Counted from the stretch's first letter, positions 1 to 12,789 are shown. The stretch is DNA of 64,000 nt from Conus ventricosus (GCA_018398815.1 CM031600.1:56428801-56492800); one strand, 5' to 3'. The notes: a model not told the origin generated them from the sequence alone. Translations and numbers: made by a program.

Positions 1-3000
1 GTGCTTAGTCGCTAGTCGACAGACCGTCTGTGACTCTCCCCTATGCTTAATTGGCTGGATCGAACCATGGGCCCGTCTATGTGGCGCCCAGAATATTTGA
101 GTTAGAGCTTATGTCCAAACAACCTGGACCACGACTTGGTTGTTCTATTTTTGACCGTGACAATAGCCCACACACGTGGTGGCTAACTACCGGGGACAAG
201 GACAAACCCAAGGGACTCTAATCTCTAAACTACTACCACCCAGACCTCTCCCCAGGACCCACCCTTCTCTTTTGACCGGGACCACTACCGCACTGGTCAC
301 TGCGTCCCTAAGGGAGGCAACGACAAGTACCCTACACTGTGCTGGCCACCACGTCCCAAAAGGAGGCAGTGGGCTAACACCCTTAACCCTACTCCCTAAC
401 GCTACACCCTCTCTACCACACCCGTGGGACAACCCATCCGGCCCGGAGAGCTCCAGTCCTCGGCGCTGTACTTGGCCCCTCACAGGCTGACACCTCCCCG
501 GAAGACTCTGCACTCCGGCGCTGACCGTGGCCTCCCACAGTCCGACTCCCGAAAGACTCTACACCCGGTGGCGACCGTGTCTCCTCACGGTCTGACTCCT
601 TCCCCACGCTGGGCACGACACCTAACGCACCCACACACCAGACGCCCTCTCGACGGAGTCCGGGGCTCGAAGGACGCCTTCTCCTCTGAAGGCCCGCCGG
701 ACACTGTTGAGGGAAGGTCTGGTGCAGCGCCCTCTCACAGGACGCCTGAGTAACAGGTGGCTGGAGAACTCCCGGGAGAACCCCGGTAGCAGGAGGAGAG
801 CTGCCCCACAGACGGCAGACGGCCTGGATGGTCTCCCTCTCCCGGGAAAGCAGCAGGCAACGGGAAACCGCCGCTCACCTGCCGGCATGCGGCAGTAGAC
901 TGCGGTGGTCTGGCCCCAGCCCCAGGACGGAACAGGATACCTGCTAACACAACTGTAGGCCACTACTGTAATTTTGCTACTACCCGAGTCATCAAGGCCC
1001 ATAAGCTACCTGGTAAAGCTTTAACTCTCCTCTCCCTTGCCTACTTCCCCACTCGGGCATGAGAGTGACCCCTTGAATTTCGAATACACCCCCAACCCGT
1101 TACTTTGGGGTTATCAGATCCATTTCCTGCCAACCCTTACCACAGCAGCAAAACAATATTCTCCCTGAGCCCCATCCACGCTAGTACACATGAAATTATG
1201 GCTCACACATCTGAAATTATGACTCGCACATAATTCTCGGAGAAATAAAACCAATCTAAGCAATCCAACACGGACTCCATGGGTCCCCTTAGGAAATACT
1301 AAATAAACTAGGAAATGGGCAATCTCACAAGGAAATGTTTCCACACAGTAGTCAGTAGTAATACACATCTAAAAAACAACAAACAAAAGAACAAAAGAAC
1401 TTATCAAGTTCTAACGGTTCACAGTCCTAGCATATTCATACAAAAGAATCGGCTCGCAGCCACAATCCTTCACATTCTCATCCCTCTTTGCACGTCAATT
1501 ATAATCATATAACACATGATTTGTTCGCCAAAATTTTCATCCAGCACCCACTCTCATGTCATCTATTGTCAGACAACCCAGTGGTAGATCCTTGTTATGC
1601 CAACCCAACCATACTTCATACAATATACCTGCTGCACACCCTCGTTTTTATCCTATCAACTGCTGAACTACCCGCCTTAAACTTTACCTTACCCTTCTTT
1701 CCGACTACTAAAATTCATAATGGGACTGTCTCCCTACAACCTAAAATATCTTTCTCCAACCCTATTATGTCACAAACACATACATCCCTGCATGTGTGTC
1801 GACTGTCTTTTACTTAAAAAAAAAAACAAACCAAAACCACTTCTAACCATATGAACTCACTGTCCTGTGCTAAATACGTACGTCCACAGATACAGTCTGC
1901 ACGCGCACGACACCCGCGTCGAGAACCATGACCCGCAACGAAAGCGAAAAGACACCAATATAAATTGAATGGTCACGACCGTACTCCAGTTAAACCACTC
2001 GACCACAAATCAGCCTTGGCCCTACTGCACAGTTAACCGTTTCCAATGCTGTGCAGGTCAATTCCGAAATCGTTAATCAATTTCAACGAACTACTACTAT
2101 TTACAACTGAAATTGAGCACAATCCCTTTACAATTTACGCAGACACATCTGCACCTGACTCGCATTATAATCCTCAACAAAATGCAACCTCGTATTACCT
2201 TCTTACTGACCCCCCTGAAATTAACATGAACTACTCACAACCAATATCTACATCACCGTCCATCAACGGTTATTATATCGAACCCACATTGTCTAGCCAA
2301 ACTATCACATGACAATCGAACTCAGGAACCACTATGTACACTTCTTACAGAATATACAAAAAGAGGTAACAACACAAGCCGGCTGACAAGAAGTTTCAAT
2401 CACAGAACCAAGACGACATCGTACCAGACAACCAGTATACGCAACAAACATAATAGAACTAAACATAGCATGAGACAACTACAGTACAACTCGCCATAAT
2501 ACAAGACAACATGACGAACAACACCACCATGAACCTAACAAGTCACCAACCTGGACAGACAGACGTTCAACCACACCAGTTCTGCAACTGGCTGAAGTGG
2601 CTGCCAACAAAGACGACACAGAACCGGCACAGGCCAAGGGCACACCAGACCCAACGAGGACCTGGCCCTAACTATGACTCGAAGTCACTCAGCTCGACTA
2701 ACGGCGCTCCCGCCGCAACTACAAGGCGCGTCCACTCCGACGAACACCAGGGACCGAAGTGAAGCTACCCCAACGCATTCCGCCCTGGTCGGACTCAAGC
2801 GAACTCTACTCACAACACAAAACAGCGATTGGTCAGAGCAGCGTATCCCTCCGCAGAGCTGACACGCCGGACCAACGGACTAGTTTTGCTCGTGCAACAA
2901 CACGACAATTCACCACAACAACTCACAGACTTGACAATACAACAACAGCCGATATCCTGCCCCGCTTTCTCTGGTGTAGAACCAAAGTAACAAAAGGGTA

Positions 3001-3060
3001 ACAATCGGGACGAAACCAACCTCCCGCTTCCATCCCTTCCATAGTGAAGACTGGAATTCA
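1..3060. other. C+A-rich, G-poor block of unknown origin
   Basis: From about 1.06 to 3.0 kb the plus strand is visibly poor in G and rich in A and C, while most of the window is T/G-biased or balanced. The first kilobase is GC-rich. ORFs are short and overlap in several frames, and none matches a family I know. TGGCGCCCA at 81-89 equals the first nine bases of a lysine-tRNA primer-binding site of LTR retroelements, but no LTR, gag or pol is visible. The block may be a decayed retroelement or a satellite-like insert; its nature is unknown. It merges with ordinary sequence near 3.06 kb. Confidence 0.35.
440..602. repeat. Decayed ~50-bp tandem repeat, three copies
   Basis: Three successive segments (about 440-495, 496-549 and 550-602) share the order GAAGACTCT, then CACTCCGGCGCTGACCGTG or a variant, then CTCACAGTCTGACTCC or a variant. 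Copies two and three are closest and copy one is more diverged. This internal repeat creates the overlapping short frames in the first kilobase. Confidence 0.55.
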
Positions 3061-3224
3061 AGAATATTGTATGTCCTATTTCCCCAGCCCCCTACCTAGC
3101 CTAACTTTCCACCTTAACCAACACCCCAACCTTACACACGCGCGCTCGCACACATATGCGCACACGCTCTCTATCTTGAACCATCACCAACCTAAGCACA
3201 TGGATATGCTGGTTTAGTACCGCC

Positions 3225-3720
3225 GATCGGTGACACAGTCTTTCAGTGATGTGAAGGTAGTTATGATGTACCAAAACTGTTCCTGTGGTTGAAGGCATTT
3301 TGCACTCAACAGACCCAGGAGTGCAAATGAGCAGTCTGAAATTGCCACCGAGATATATTTTCTTTGTACTGTTCTCTAGCTTAATGTGTGTCACTTTATG
3401 ACCTTAATGTGTGTCACTTTATGACCTTAATGTGTGTCACTTTATGACCTTAATGTGTGTCACTTTATGACCTTAATGTGTGTCACTTTATGACCTTAAT
3501 GTGTGTCACTTTATGACCTTAATGTGTGTCACTTATGACCTTAATATGTGTCCACTTTATGACCTTAATGTGTGTCACTTTATGACCTTAATGGTTGTCA
3601 CTTTATGACCTATGTTGCACGTTGCGGGTCTTCTGAAATTGTGTAATTGTTTGCCTCTAGCCGTACACGACGATATGCGTGTGTATCCGTTATGTAAGGG
3701 AAATATGTTCGTGTGTTTGT
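3225..3720. repeat. Block P, paralogous to 33060-33330
   Basis: The segment TCTTTCAGTGATGTGAAGG, then a stretch with ACTCAACAGAC, a GAGATAT element and CTTAATG, is matched in order at 33.06-33.33 kb. The two copies differ by many substitutions and by expansion of a 23-bp unit in this copy. No coding capacity is seen. Confidence 0.6.
3381..3610. repeat. 23-bp minisatellite, ten copies
   Basis: Ten head-to-tail copies of a unit reading TTAATGTGTGTCACTTTATG plus ACC. Most copies are identical; the seventh lacks one T, the eighth has small changes and the tenth reads TTAATGGTTGTC. The exact total of 230 bp equals ten units. The paralogous block at 33.2 kb has only one recognisable unit. Confidence 0.95.
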
Positions 3721-3756
3721 GATGGGTGCTATTGTGTGTACACGTGCATCCATGCA

Positions 3757-3758
3757 TG

Positions 3759-3798
<40 letters not shown>

Positions 3799-3830
3799 CG
3801 CGTGCGCGCGTGCGCGTGCGCGTGCGCATG
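3757..3830. repeat. (TG)n followed by (CG/TG) microsatellite
   Basis: About 40 bp of TG dinucleotides pass into an alternating CG/TG stretch. An alternating purine-pyrimidine tract like this could adopt Z-DNA. Translations of it are simple-sequence artefacts. Confidence 0.95.
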
Positions 3831-3831
3831 G

Positions 3832-5090
3832 ATTAGTAGTTTCGTTTAAATGACATTTCTCTTTCTGGTTTCAGTGTCTTGAAAATTTTTTCAAGTCCAT
3901 CTCCGTCTTTTGTACAAACTCGATTGTTTCATCTGCAAAAACCAAATGCAAAAGAAACACTATAATTTATGGAACGAATGTAGTAACGGTCAGAAATTGT
4001 GTACAGATGTCTGTTTGAAGGCACTAGGTACCTTAGGAGCAGAGAAAAATAGCTGAGGAAAATGAGTCCTCTGTCAGCTACATTGCCAAGATCAATAATG
4101 ACAGTTAATAAATGATAGTAATTGTACTGTTAGTACAATAGCGTAAAGCTAGGGCTGGGAAAGGGACAGGGAGGAGCTGCAGGCACAGCTGTTCAGAGCA
4201 AGCCACTTAGTTTTGAGAGTAAGGGGAGTTTACAGCTCACCCACAGCTGCAGAGGCCAAGCCGTGAATGCAGATCAGGGAAAGGGGTGTTTTCTGCAGGC
4301 TGCTCCCCACCAGCCAGCTAACCGCGCTAGTACAAGGCGAACTGAATGTCATCTGTGTAAAAGCCGCTCTGGCAACAGTGTGTTCAGCATTGCTGAGCGG
4401 CCATTACAAGTGGGGCTGTTAGTTTGATAATTAGTAGTTGTCATGAAAAATGTAATATATCTGTGCTTTTGAGATGACTGAATAGCCAAATTCCCGACAA
4501 TTCTTTTAATACCAAACTCGACAAGGTTTATTTTCCGTAGATAATGTAGATACGGCATGAAAGCTTGTACACAAGTGGTCAGGCGACATTCAAACAATGA
4601 CAACACACACACACAAATTGTGCAAAAATGACGTCATCACTTTGGGAACTTAATTTTCCCTAGTTAACTAGTACACAAGTTTGATATATACCTCTGCTTG
4701 GACTACAACAACAAAAATGTTGGATTAGAAATGTGTAAGACTTGTTTTGTTCGGCCCTTTAACTAAGTGTCTCGAATGGGATGGAAATGTAAAGCTGTGG
4801 GAGAGTCTTGAGATGACAACCTGATCCGCTGAGTTTTTGTGTGTGGGCATTCTCCAGATCATTAGAGGAGATGACGGTAAACAAATGTTCGCAAGTAAGT
4901 CTCCACATGTGGCTCAAGGCGCTGGACAAACAACAGTTCAGTGAAATATAAATCTGGCCACTGTTACTGCAAAGTTTTCATAAAATTGTTTGTTAATCTC
5001 GGTGACAGTATTGTTGAAATAATTCTGTGCTTTTTTTTTGTTTTGTTCTCACAGTGTCTGAAAACTTTTTCGTGGCGGAATGCAAAATCT
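3832..5090. other. Non-coding interval without recognised feature
   Basis: AT-rich, with no ORF of interest, splice-framed exon or repeat that I recognise. At 4150-4330 there is a GC-richer patch with several CAGCTG-like words, of unknown meaning. Confidence 0.5.
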
Positions 5091-5099
5091 GATTTTTAC

Positions 5100-5910
5100 T
5101 AAAACTAAGACTGTAGAGATAAAATAGTAAACACGAGTGGCCAGAACTATTAGTTGTTTATTTATAATCATAGTGCGCGCGATGGGTTTTTTAAGTGTAC
5201 ATTTCGCACGTGTAAGGAATCTGTAGTCTTGATTCAGCTTTATTCCCAGTTCAAAATGATTACACTGTCTTGGAGAATGAAATTTCATGAAAGGGTCATT
5301 TTGTGTTGTTTTCCGGTGATGAGTCCTACGGGAGTTTTCCCGTCAGCAACCGATCGCACACACACCTTCCATAACCATCGTGTAGAGCTGGGAGAGTACT
5401 GCCGACAGATTAATCAGAAGCGGGAGCATTGCAGGGGCCATGACAGAAATCATTAATAAAGGAATAGCTAATCGTTTTAAACCCGGCATGTGCCCATTTA
5501 ATCATATAGTGTGGCCGTCTCCGATGCTTATTTTTCTATAATATATTACTGTCTGCCCAATGTCTAAGATTAAGGGTGAAGCAACAAGTTATTCACCATC
5601 TTGTCAACCACGAATTGCAAAAGGTTTACAGAATTTGGCGAGTCTGTTTGCCTGATACCTGCCGTCATGTTACATGAAATGGAGAGAAAGAGATCATAGG
5701 CAAACGAGAAGTGTATACAACCTAGTTTGTGATTTGATTTTTTTTTTCTCCGTTTAAAATCCACGTGACACAGACAAGATAAATGTTTGCTTTAATGTTC
5801 AGGGTTAGGAATTTTGTGTGCGTTATTATTGTGTACTGCAGTTATTTTTACGTAGATCCTAGAAAATAACGTCCTTTTACTGGCGCATGGAATGATAGGA
5901 ATTCACATTC

Positions 5911-5991
<81 letters not shown>

Positions 5992-6080
5992 ATTAGGCAG
6001 CATCTGTATGACTGTCCTGTATAGAGAGATTTCTGACAATATTTCCACATGTTTGACAGACGAGAAGGAAAAAAAACAAC
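5100..6080. repeat. Block Q, paralogous to 12790-13700
   Basis: Matching landmarks in the same order occur near 12.8-13.7 kb: GCGATGGGTTTT versus GCTATGGGCTTT, GTTCAAAATGAT, TTCCGGTGA, GGGAGTT followed by TCCC, and the flank TTTCTGACAATATTTCCAC versus TTCCGGCAGTATCTTTACG after the microsatellite. The copies are strongly diverged, so the duplication is old. No coding capacity. Confidence 0.6.
5912..5988. repeat. (GA)n microsatellite
   Basis: About 77 bp of GA with a single phase slip near 5952. The matching place in the paralogous block near 13.45-13.66 kb has a CA array ending in GA, so simple sequence sits at the same position in both copies. Confidence 0.97.
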
Positions 6081-6089
6081 ACCCCACAT

Positions 6090-6880
6090 CAAACCTTAGT
6101 CATTTCGTTGCTCAGTGATGTTTGGACAGATGGTTACGTAAGTGAATGGTAGTGTGTGTCTAAATGTTCTTTTTCGGTATTCCACAACCCTCACACGTGT
6201 TGCTGTCTGCTGCACCATTATTTCATTTATTCATGTAGGCGCGGCATATTGTTTGTAATTAAAACGGAAAAGATTAATGACTTTCATTTGTTGTTATGGA
6301 ATTGTTTAGCGATTGTCGCCATACCTGATGTGCTACATTCATCAGTATTTAAATTCTTTTATCCTCTCCTTTGACGCGGTAGACAAATGCTAATTTACAC
6401 CATGAGGTTTGGTTTGATTTTGTCTGACCGTAAAAGAGTGGGAATGGCGTCGCTTCTTTCCGTTTCTAGGAAGTGTTTTGTATGTTGCTATTCAAAGATC
6501 GGTGACGAAAGATACGCACGCACTTGCCACTTGTCTAATCATACGTTCACAAAGGTTACTCTGTTCTATTCTTCCTTTCGCTTTTTGTGTAGCTCAGACG
6601 AAACTTTCTTTTTCGTTTAACTCTAAATGGGGCACTTTCCCCCTACCCCTGTCACACGGAACACAACTTCGGAACGAACTCCATTTGTTTACTGGAATGC
6701 CTCAACTGGATTTTTATCACCATAGCCCTGTGCTCCTCTAGGTAACGGTCAGAACAAGGGAAAGAATCCCTGACTTGAGTCATCCAGCTTTTTTAAATAG
6801 CTGTACTGAGAGGTGAGCACTGGGGCACACCCAGTATTGTCTTGTCAAGTGTTAATACCAGTACCGCATACCACAGGGAG
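6090..6880. other. Non-coding interval without recognised feature
   Basis: Ordinary AT-rich sequence. The short frames here overlap each other and lack splice context or family motifs. Confidence 0.45.
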
Positions 6881-6884
6881 CAGT

Positions 6885-7095
6885 CTGTTTCAGGCCGCGA
6901 TAAGGAAGCTCAGCAGAGTGGCCACTGCGTTGCTGCCAGTGTACTTTCGGGGCGTTCAGTGGTGTCTGTTCTAATTCTCTGTGGCGCCTGTTTTAATCCT
7001 CGTGATGCTTGGTCCAATTCCACATGCACCGGACACCACCTTCTGTCGTTAGTCATGGATCCAGTGTTAGCTTCTTTCTTACCATTTCACAAGGC
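6885..7095 (-). repeat. Dispersed repeat family X, copy 1
   Basis: The reverse complement contains GGTGGTGTCC, a GGA-TTGGA-like stretch, GGCGCCAC, CACCACTGAACG and GGCAGCAACGCAGTG in order. These match landmarks of the copies at 27.43-27.74 kb and 61.74-61.98 kb on the plus strand. No ORF or tRNA-like promoter was recognised, so the class is undetermined. Confidence 0.5.
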
Positions 7096-7099
7096 CAAA

Positions 7100-8930
7100 G
7101 AAGCAAACATCGATTGCTTTGCAAACATTTTCGATTGCTTTGGGGTGATAGTTGTGCTTTACACAATTTTTACATGATGAAATTCTTATTAATCTTTGAC
7201 AGTAAGAAGAGACATAATGAAAAGAAGCCGTGTTTTTAAGACCATGGAGTTACGAAAGAGGCCCCTCAAACTCCAAATTTGCCTTTGAAATATCAAAAAA
7301 ATTTGTGCATGTATAGGTGCTGCGAGTATGAATCGGATGCAACTCACTCGATTAAGATGTTTTGTTCTTTTTCGAACTGATCGATGACAGTTATATCTTC
7401 TCTAGATCCCAGTGTGAGCATGTTTAGATCATTTGTTTTTAAACCCGGGGCCAATTTGTGACGATGACCCGTCTGCGGAACCTGTGCACACTTCACACTG
7501 TGACCCCCCCTTCCCTTTCCCTCACCAACAACGACCCGGTAATGAAGGGCTGTCCGAAGCGGTTGGTTTACAGCTTCCGGGAACGGCGTGATCCATGAGA
7601 AAGGGTCTCCGTCGTGCGAACAATGAGCAGCCTTTCTCACAGGAGCTCAGCCCTCTGTTCAGGGGTGGTGGACGCGAACGTCTGACAAGTGTTCGCGTTA
7701 GCAAATAGGTGCAGTGCCATGGTCCTTATTCCTGGCATTTATTTTCCATCACGCCTGCATCGGATGGTCTGGTGGATTTAAAGAGGAGGTGATGCAAGAC
7801 TTCTCCTTGTTGTGATGCACATGATTGTGCGATTCCCAATGCACTTCGTGTTAATACATTTGTTCCTTGTATTTATTCGGGTGCTTTTGACTTTCACGTA
7901 ATTCTAATCTTGAGAAATTGCCTGTCGTTTGGTTGGGGAGAGGTTGGTGGACACTTCAGGCACTGCTTTCTGTTACAGTGTGCGTCATGATACCACTCAG
8001 TAGACTGGTGAAGAAACGCACATGGACATACACTTGCCGTTTGCTTCAACTGTACGTTAATCTAGACTCCAGAATCTCTATGTGCCACTGGATTCAACGA
8101 GCACATTCGTATTTTTTCACGAGACCTTGGCCTCATTTTTAGAGAAATATCTCCTGAAAATTTCTATATTATTGTAAACTTTTAACCGGAAATTAGTTAG
8201 CTAGCACTAGGTGAAAGTGATATTGGAAGTTTGTTGCCGTAGTCAAAAATCAAAGTCTTTTTGTACTCCAGATTTTGTAAACATATATGGCCAGTTCACA
8301 ACGTGATACTTGCATGCATATGTCCCATGCTGTTCACCTCATAGTCTTTATTCACTGTTCGTTTTTTTATTTTATATTCCACATAATTATGTGTGGTCGC
8401 ACATTTTATATGTCTATATCTCTACTATCAGTAGCCCCCCCCCCCCCCCCCCCAAATTGGTACCAGTAGACAAGAATTGCATCAAAGGTCCCCACGACTG
8501 TAGAGGAATAAAATCAATTCATAATGCGATTCGTTACTACCTGAGCAGGGAAAACTGGTGATAAGAGATACACCTGCTTTCGTAGAATAGCGATATAATT
8601 GTCACACGCGCAAGTGGCACATCATGACCGTAAATAACTCGAGTTTTGTGCTTAGCCTCCATGAAAGCGCTAAAATGTACCTGCTTTTGAACATTTCAGT
8701 CGCTCCCAAAGACAATAGGCTTTGACTCCAGCGTTTATGTGCTTTCATATTGCTAGTTTGCTGTTTGAAGTAAGAAATGCCCTCAGACTAATAAATCAGA
8801 TAGGTATAATGAAGGTAAACGTTTGTTACGATATACCTGGCAGAGTTAATATCCTACCCCTGCCCATTCATCCACTAACCCACTTCCGTGTTCCCCATAT
8901 CTTTTGTAAAGCAGCACGTATTTTTTTCTG
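7100..8930. other. Non-coding interval with a 19-C run
   Basis: No recognisable exon. A run of 19 C lies at 8435-8453. The remainder is AT-rich with no tandem structure that I can see. Confidence 0.45.
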
Positions 8931-8931
8931 T

Positions 8932-9003
8932 CTGTCTCTCTATGTCTCTCTCTCTCTCCCCTCACTCTCTGTCTCTCCCCCTCTCCCTCCTCCCCCTCCC
9001 TCT
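8932..9003. repeat. Imperfect (CT)n / C-rich tract
   Basis: A pyrimidine-only stretch of CT, TCTG and CCCT words. It generates spurious Ser/Leu/Pro-rich frames. Confidence 0.9.
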
Positions 9004-9313
9004 TCTGCATCCGTTTTCTAGGTCGTTAAACTCCCACCAGAATCGCGTACAGTTTACTTGGTTAGAATAACTCGCCTGCACACATCGACACTCACGTGCA
9101 CATATGCGCTCAGTCGCACACGATATCAACACGCACATGGACCGGCTATTTGCATTTGAAAACGTATCCACTACCATCCAGTCGAAGAAGTAAACATTTT
9201 AACATTTTTGGTTCTGCCTGAGTTGAGTCATTTTAACGACACACGGAAGAAAGTAGAGTGAAAGGGTAGGCAAACCAAATGTGTGAGTAGCTGCATGACA
9301 GTGGCCGCTTTTC

Positions 9314-9890
9314 GTGCAACAAGTACATCAGTGGGGCCTGTCTTACAAAGAGAGAAAGTGTGTTAAAAATAGACATTATTGGGACCCAGTTGACAAAGAA
9401 ACTGCGTTAAAAGTAAACATAATTAGGACCCAGTTGACAAAGACGAAAACTACATTAAAACCAGACATCAGAAAGGCCTGGCTTACAAAGAATAACACTA
9501 CTATAAAAGGAATACATCGTTGGGGCCCTTATAACAAAACTAAACATCAGCGAGACCTGGTTGATAAAGTACGTTACAGTACATTATACATCATCGAGGG
9601 CTGCTTGACAGAATTACCTTAAACTATCCACCAGTAAGGCCTGGCTGACAAAGATTGAAACTGTGATACCATTAGACAACGGCGGGGCCAGGCTCACGAG
9701 GACTGAAACTAAATCAAATCTTTACATTAGTTCCGCCCAGCTGATTAAGACTGAAACTATGTGACAACTATACATCGATTGAGCCTTGGTGAAATCTGTA
9801 CATCAGTGGATATGGTTGACAGAGATTGCAGCTACGTTAAGAGTATACATTCCTCTGGCTCGGATGATACGAACTGTAACTAGTTTGCGG
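9314..9890. repeat. Degenerate ~48-bp tandem array (old copy)
   Basis: About 13 diverged units, each beginning ACATCAGTGGGGCCTGG or a variant, followed by CTGACAAAGA, GAAACTA and TTAAAA. Units vary from about 28 to 49 bp. The same unit in a much more uniform form fills 29.9-30.7 kb at the corresponding place of the paralogous block. Confidence 0.8.
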
Positions 9891-10375
9891 GAGTGAAAAA
9901 CGGTAATCTTGGCAGAGTTACAAAATGATAACCCTGTCTGGGTATTGGTACGATCCAGTGTTGCAGAAAACTGCATGGGTGGCATAGGAAGATGTGCCAG
10001 GTCTTTTGCAATGTTACCCTATCAAAACATCGTTTTTCTAATATTACTCGCTCATGTTTTGTTCGCAGTGGCGTGAAGCGAATGGCGTGTCCCCACAGCA
10101 GTATAATATAAGTGAAGCACCCACTGTCTCAATTCTCCGAGCTCCTGTGGTAAGATCATTTCAATATGCTGATGAGAAAGTCGTGCTGTTTAATTTTCTA
10201 ACAAGAAATAAAAGTCTTTGACGTGTTGCTGTTTATATTTTTTTCTAGCCCTGATGGGGGCCTCTGCGGGTGACTGGGTTAAAAACATGAGTTGACTTCA
10301 AACGTTTTTCTTGTGAGGTGGTGAGTGGGTTGGGATGGTGGGTGGTGGTCCTTTAACACAGCAAAGCACACTTTC

Positions 10376-10378
<3 letters not shown>

Positions 10379-10415
<37 letters not shown>
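10379..10415. repeat. (GA)n microsatellite
   Basis: A pure GA dinucleotide array inside block R. The paralogous site near 31570 has only a short AGAGGGAGA, so the array expanded or shrank after duplication. Confidence 0.97.
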
Positions 10416-10417
<2 letters not shown>

Positions 10418-10701
10418 GTTGTTTTGAATGCAGAAAAGACAAAAACACGCAAGCTTCGCTGGTTGGGCCTAAGACCCATTTCCTGGCCACTTGTCACACA
10501 GGGGTTGAACTGTCCGCTTTGAGACACCGACCGAAGTGTTGAAGATGATGATAAAAAGCCGTGCAGAAGGAAAGAAGGCATGACGGCAAGGTAGAGAGCA
10601 TCGAAAAAGAAAGAAAAAGGAATAGTAGGGTAGTGATGGGAGTTGGGGGTATGGTATGAAGGAAAAGAGAAGTGAAGAAGAAGAGTACTGCGACGAGGGA
10701 A

Positions 10702-10717
10702 GGGGGGGGGGGGGGGG
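10702..10717. repeat. Poly-G run
   Basis: Sixteen G in a row. The minus-strand reading gives poly-Pro frames that should be ignored. Confidence 0.95.
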
Positions 10718-10915
10718 TATAGGCACATACTGTAGTACTGTTTTTCTATTTTTTTGTTAGTGTTGCTGGGATAAAGTGGCAGCGAAAGAGCAATGTAAGA
10801 TTAGGATGGAATAATGGTGGTGATGGTGGTCTCAAAACTGAAAAAAAGAAAGATTTAAAACATGTCGTTTGCAACGTATTGAAGAATCATGCTAAGCATT
10901 GCTTTTACTATTTTT

Positions 10916-10916
<1 letters not shown>

Positions 10917-10969
<53 letters not shown>

Positions 10970-10977
10970 TGTGTGTA
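10917..10977. repeat. (GA)n(GT)n microsatellite
   Basis: GA array with one slip followed by a short GTGTGTGT tail, inside block R. Confidence 0.95.
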
Positions 10978-11367
10978 TATGAGTGCGTGTGGGGGTGGGA
11001 TGTTAAGTTTATGCTCCAAGCTCCTGTAATTGATTTCTTAAACAAAAATAATAGGAACAAACGCGATTAATTATAACATTGCTTGCATAAGAATTGAAGA
11101 GGAGGCTGATGCAACTGTTTGAAAAAGAAGGCATAGTTTTATATAAAAGGATTGGATTTCACTTTCTGCTTTTTTGGGGAGAATGCAGCAAGTGGAAGAG
11201 AGCAGGAGCGGCTCGAAAGTCCTCCCTTTCGTTATTTGGAAAATGCAAATGAATAATGAAGAATTCCCATCTGTCTTACCTGTCGGTATGTCTCGCCTTA
11301 TACATCCGTAAGTCTCGAGTTCGCCCTTTGTCTCTCTATATCTGTCTGTATTTCACACACGTAACCC

Positions 11368-11368
<1 letters not shown>

Positions 11369-11400
<32 letters not shown>

Positions 11401-11430
11401 CACGCACGCACCGCACGCACGCACGCACAT
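11369..11430. repeat. Poly-C (31) followed by (GCAC)n
   Basis: Thirty-one consecutive C followed by GCAC-type tetranucleotides. Gly- and Pro-rich translations here are artefacts. Confidence 0.95.
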
Positions 11431-11617
11431 ACAATTCTTCCTTTGCAAACGTCTACTGTTTCCTTTCTGGTGGTGGCGGGAATGTGCTTCACCAGTCTCT
11501 TGGAACACGACAAATGTTGCAGCGCACTGGGCAATGAAGGCACACACCGTTGTGTACCTGCAACAAGCATTTGTCTCTCGCTTAAAACAACCGTTTTTTC
11601 TTACTTTGATCTGCTGT

Positions 11618-11631
<14 letters not shown>

Positions 11632-11668
<37 letters not shown>
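11632..11668. repeat. (GA)n microsatellite
   Basis: A GA array inside block R. In the paralog the GA array near 32413-32439 holds the corresponding place, just upstream of a shared AGAGATGG word. Confidence 0.95.
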
Positions 11669-11670
<2 letters not shown>

Positions 11671-12309
11671 TGAGTTGCGGAATTTTGCTTCTCTACTGTC
11701 CTCCACTTTTCTCAGAGATGGCGCATTTTCTTGAGCATCGGCCCCCCCCCCCCCTCCTCCGCCCCATCTGTGACACTTCAGCGGCCTTGTTGTCTGTGCC
11801 TGCTTCTCTGGATGATTGCCTCATTGTTTTCAAGGGCGGAGAAGCCGTAATAGTGATTGTGAGGATAAAAGGTTTGACCTTTGATGAGGACGAGGTTTGT
11901 TAGCTCCTTGCTGTGACCACCGATTTCTGAGGTTCGCCCTTCTTTCAGACTCGGTGGATCGAGTGTCAAGCCGTCATGACGAAGACTGCGAGTAAACGTC
12001 TGGGATGTACTTGCGTTGTCTGAACGCTCATCTAAGGGGTATTATGATTTGTGTTCAACCAGGGTTGCTATACATACAAATCCCTCTAACACGTATTTTT
12101 CCCCCAAGGGAATGGCTGTCTCTCTGTTTAGATCACCTACAGTGGACGTCGTGGTAAATGTCCGGGATGCTACTAGTGTCTCATTTCTGATCCAAGTCCA
12201 AGCCATGCGTGCACTCGTGTGTCCTAGAGTACAGCTACGGATTGACGTCGTTTTCAAAGTATTGCGCGGCTTAGGAGTAGACACAAATAACGCGGGCAGA
12301 TAACTTGCC

Positions 12310-12789
12310 TATGATACCGCAGGTAGTTTGCGAAGATCAACAACAGCAACTACAGTAACTAATGATAGCAGTGGTATTAGTAGTAGTGGTAATAGTAGTA
12401 GTAGTAATGATTAGAATAATATTATGAAGAAGACAAAGTAGAAGAATATGAAGCCAGGGTGTGGAAAAGGTCACAGGAGGGAGGAAATATACAGAATAAC
12501 AATAGGATTAACCGAATTCCTCTGTGGATGTTAACCAAATAATGGAGGACGATGACAGGATACCAATGTTCAAAGAAATAGATCTCCTAATAATGGCTCA
12601 ATACTAGACAAGTCTGTTCAGTAATGTTCGCAGTTCTATCATTTGTTTTGTTTAGGACAGCCTCTGTGACAGTTTTGTTAATATATTTCCATTATACTTT
12701 TTTGTGTACATCACAGAATGACCGAAAGCATTTTAATTGCAGACGTAAAGTATTGAACGTGAGTTACTAGATCGAAAACTGTCACAGAT

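Larger units (their letters stand above)
9314..12310. repeat. Block R, paralogous to 29880-33010
   Basis: Landmarks shared in order with 29.9-33.0 kb: the 48-bp array; GTGTTGCAGAAAA near 9960; CGCTCATGTTTTGTT near 10050; CTCCTGTGGTAAGATC near 10140; ATGCTGATGAGAAAGTC; CACACTTTCCACGAGAG; GGAAAGAAGGCATGACGGC near 10570; GGTGATGGTGGT near 10810; GATGAGGACGAGGTTTG near 11885; and ATCACCTACAGTGG near 12130. The offset is about 20.6-20.7 kb. Neither copy has an open reading frame of note. Confidence 0.75.
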
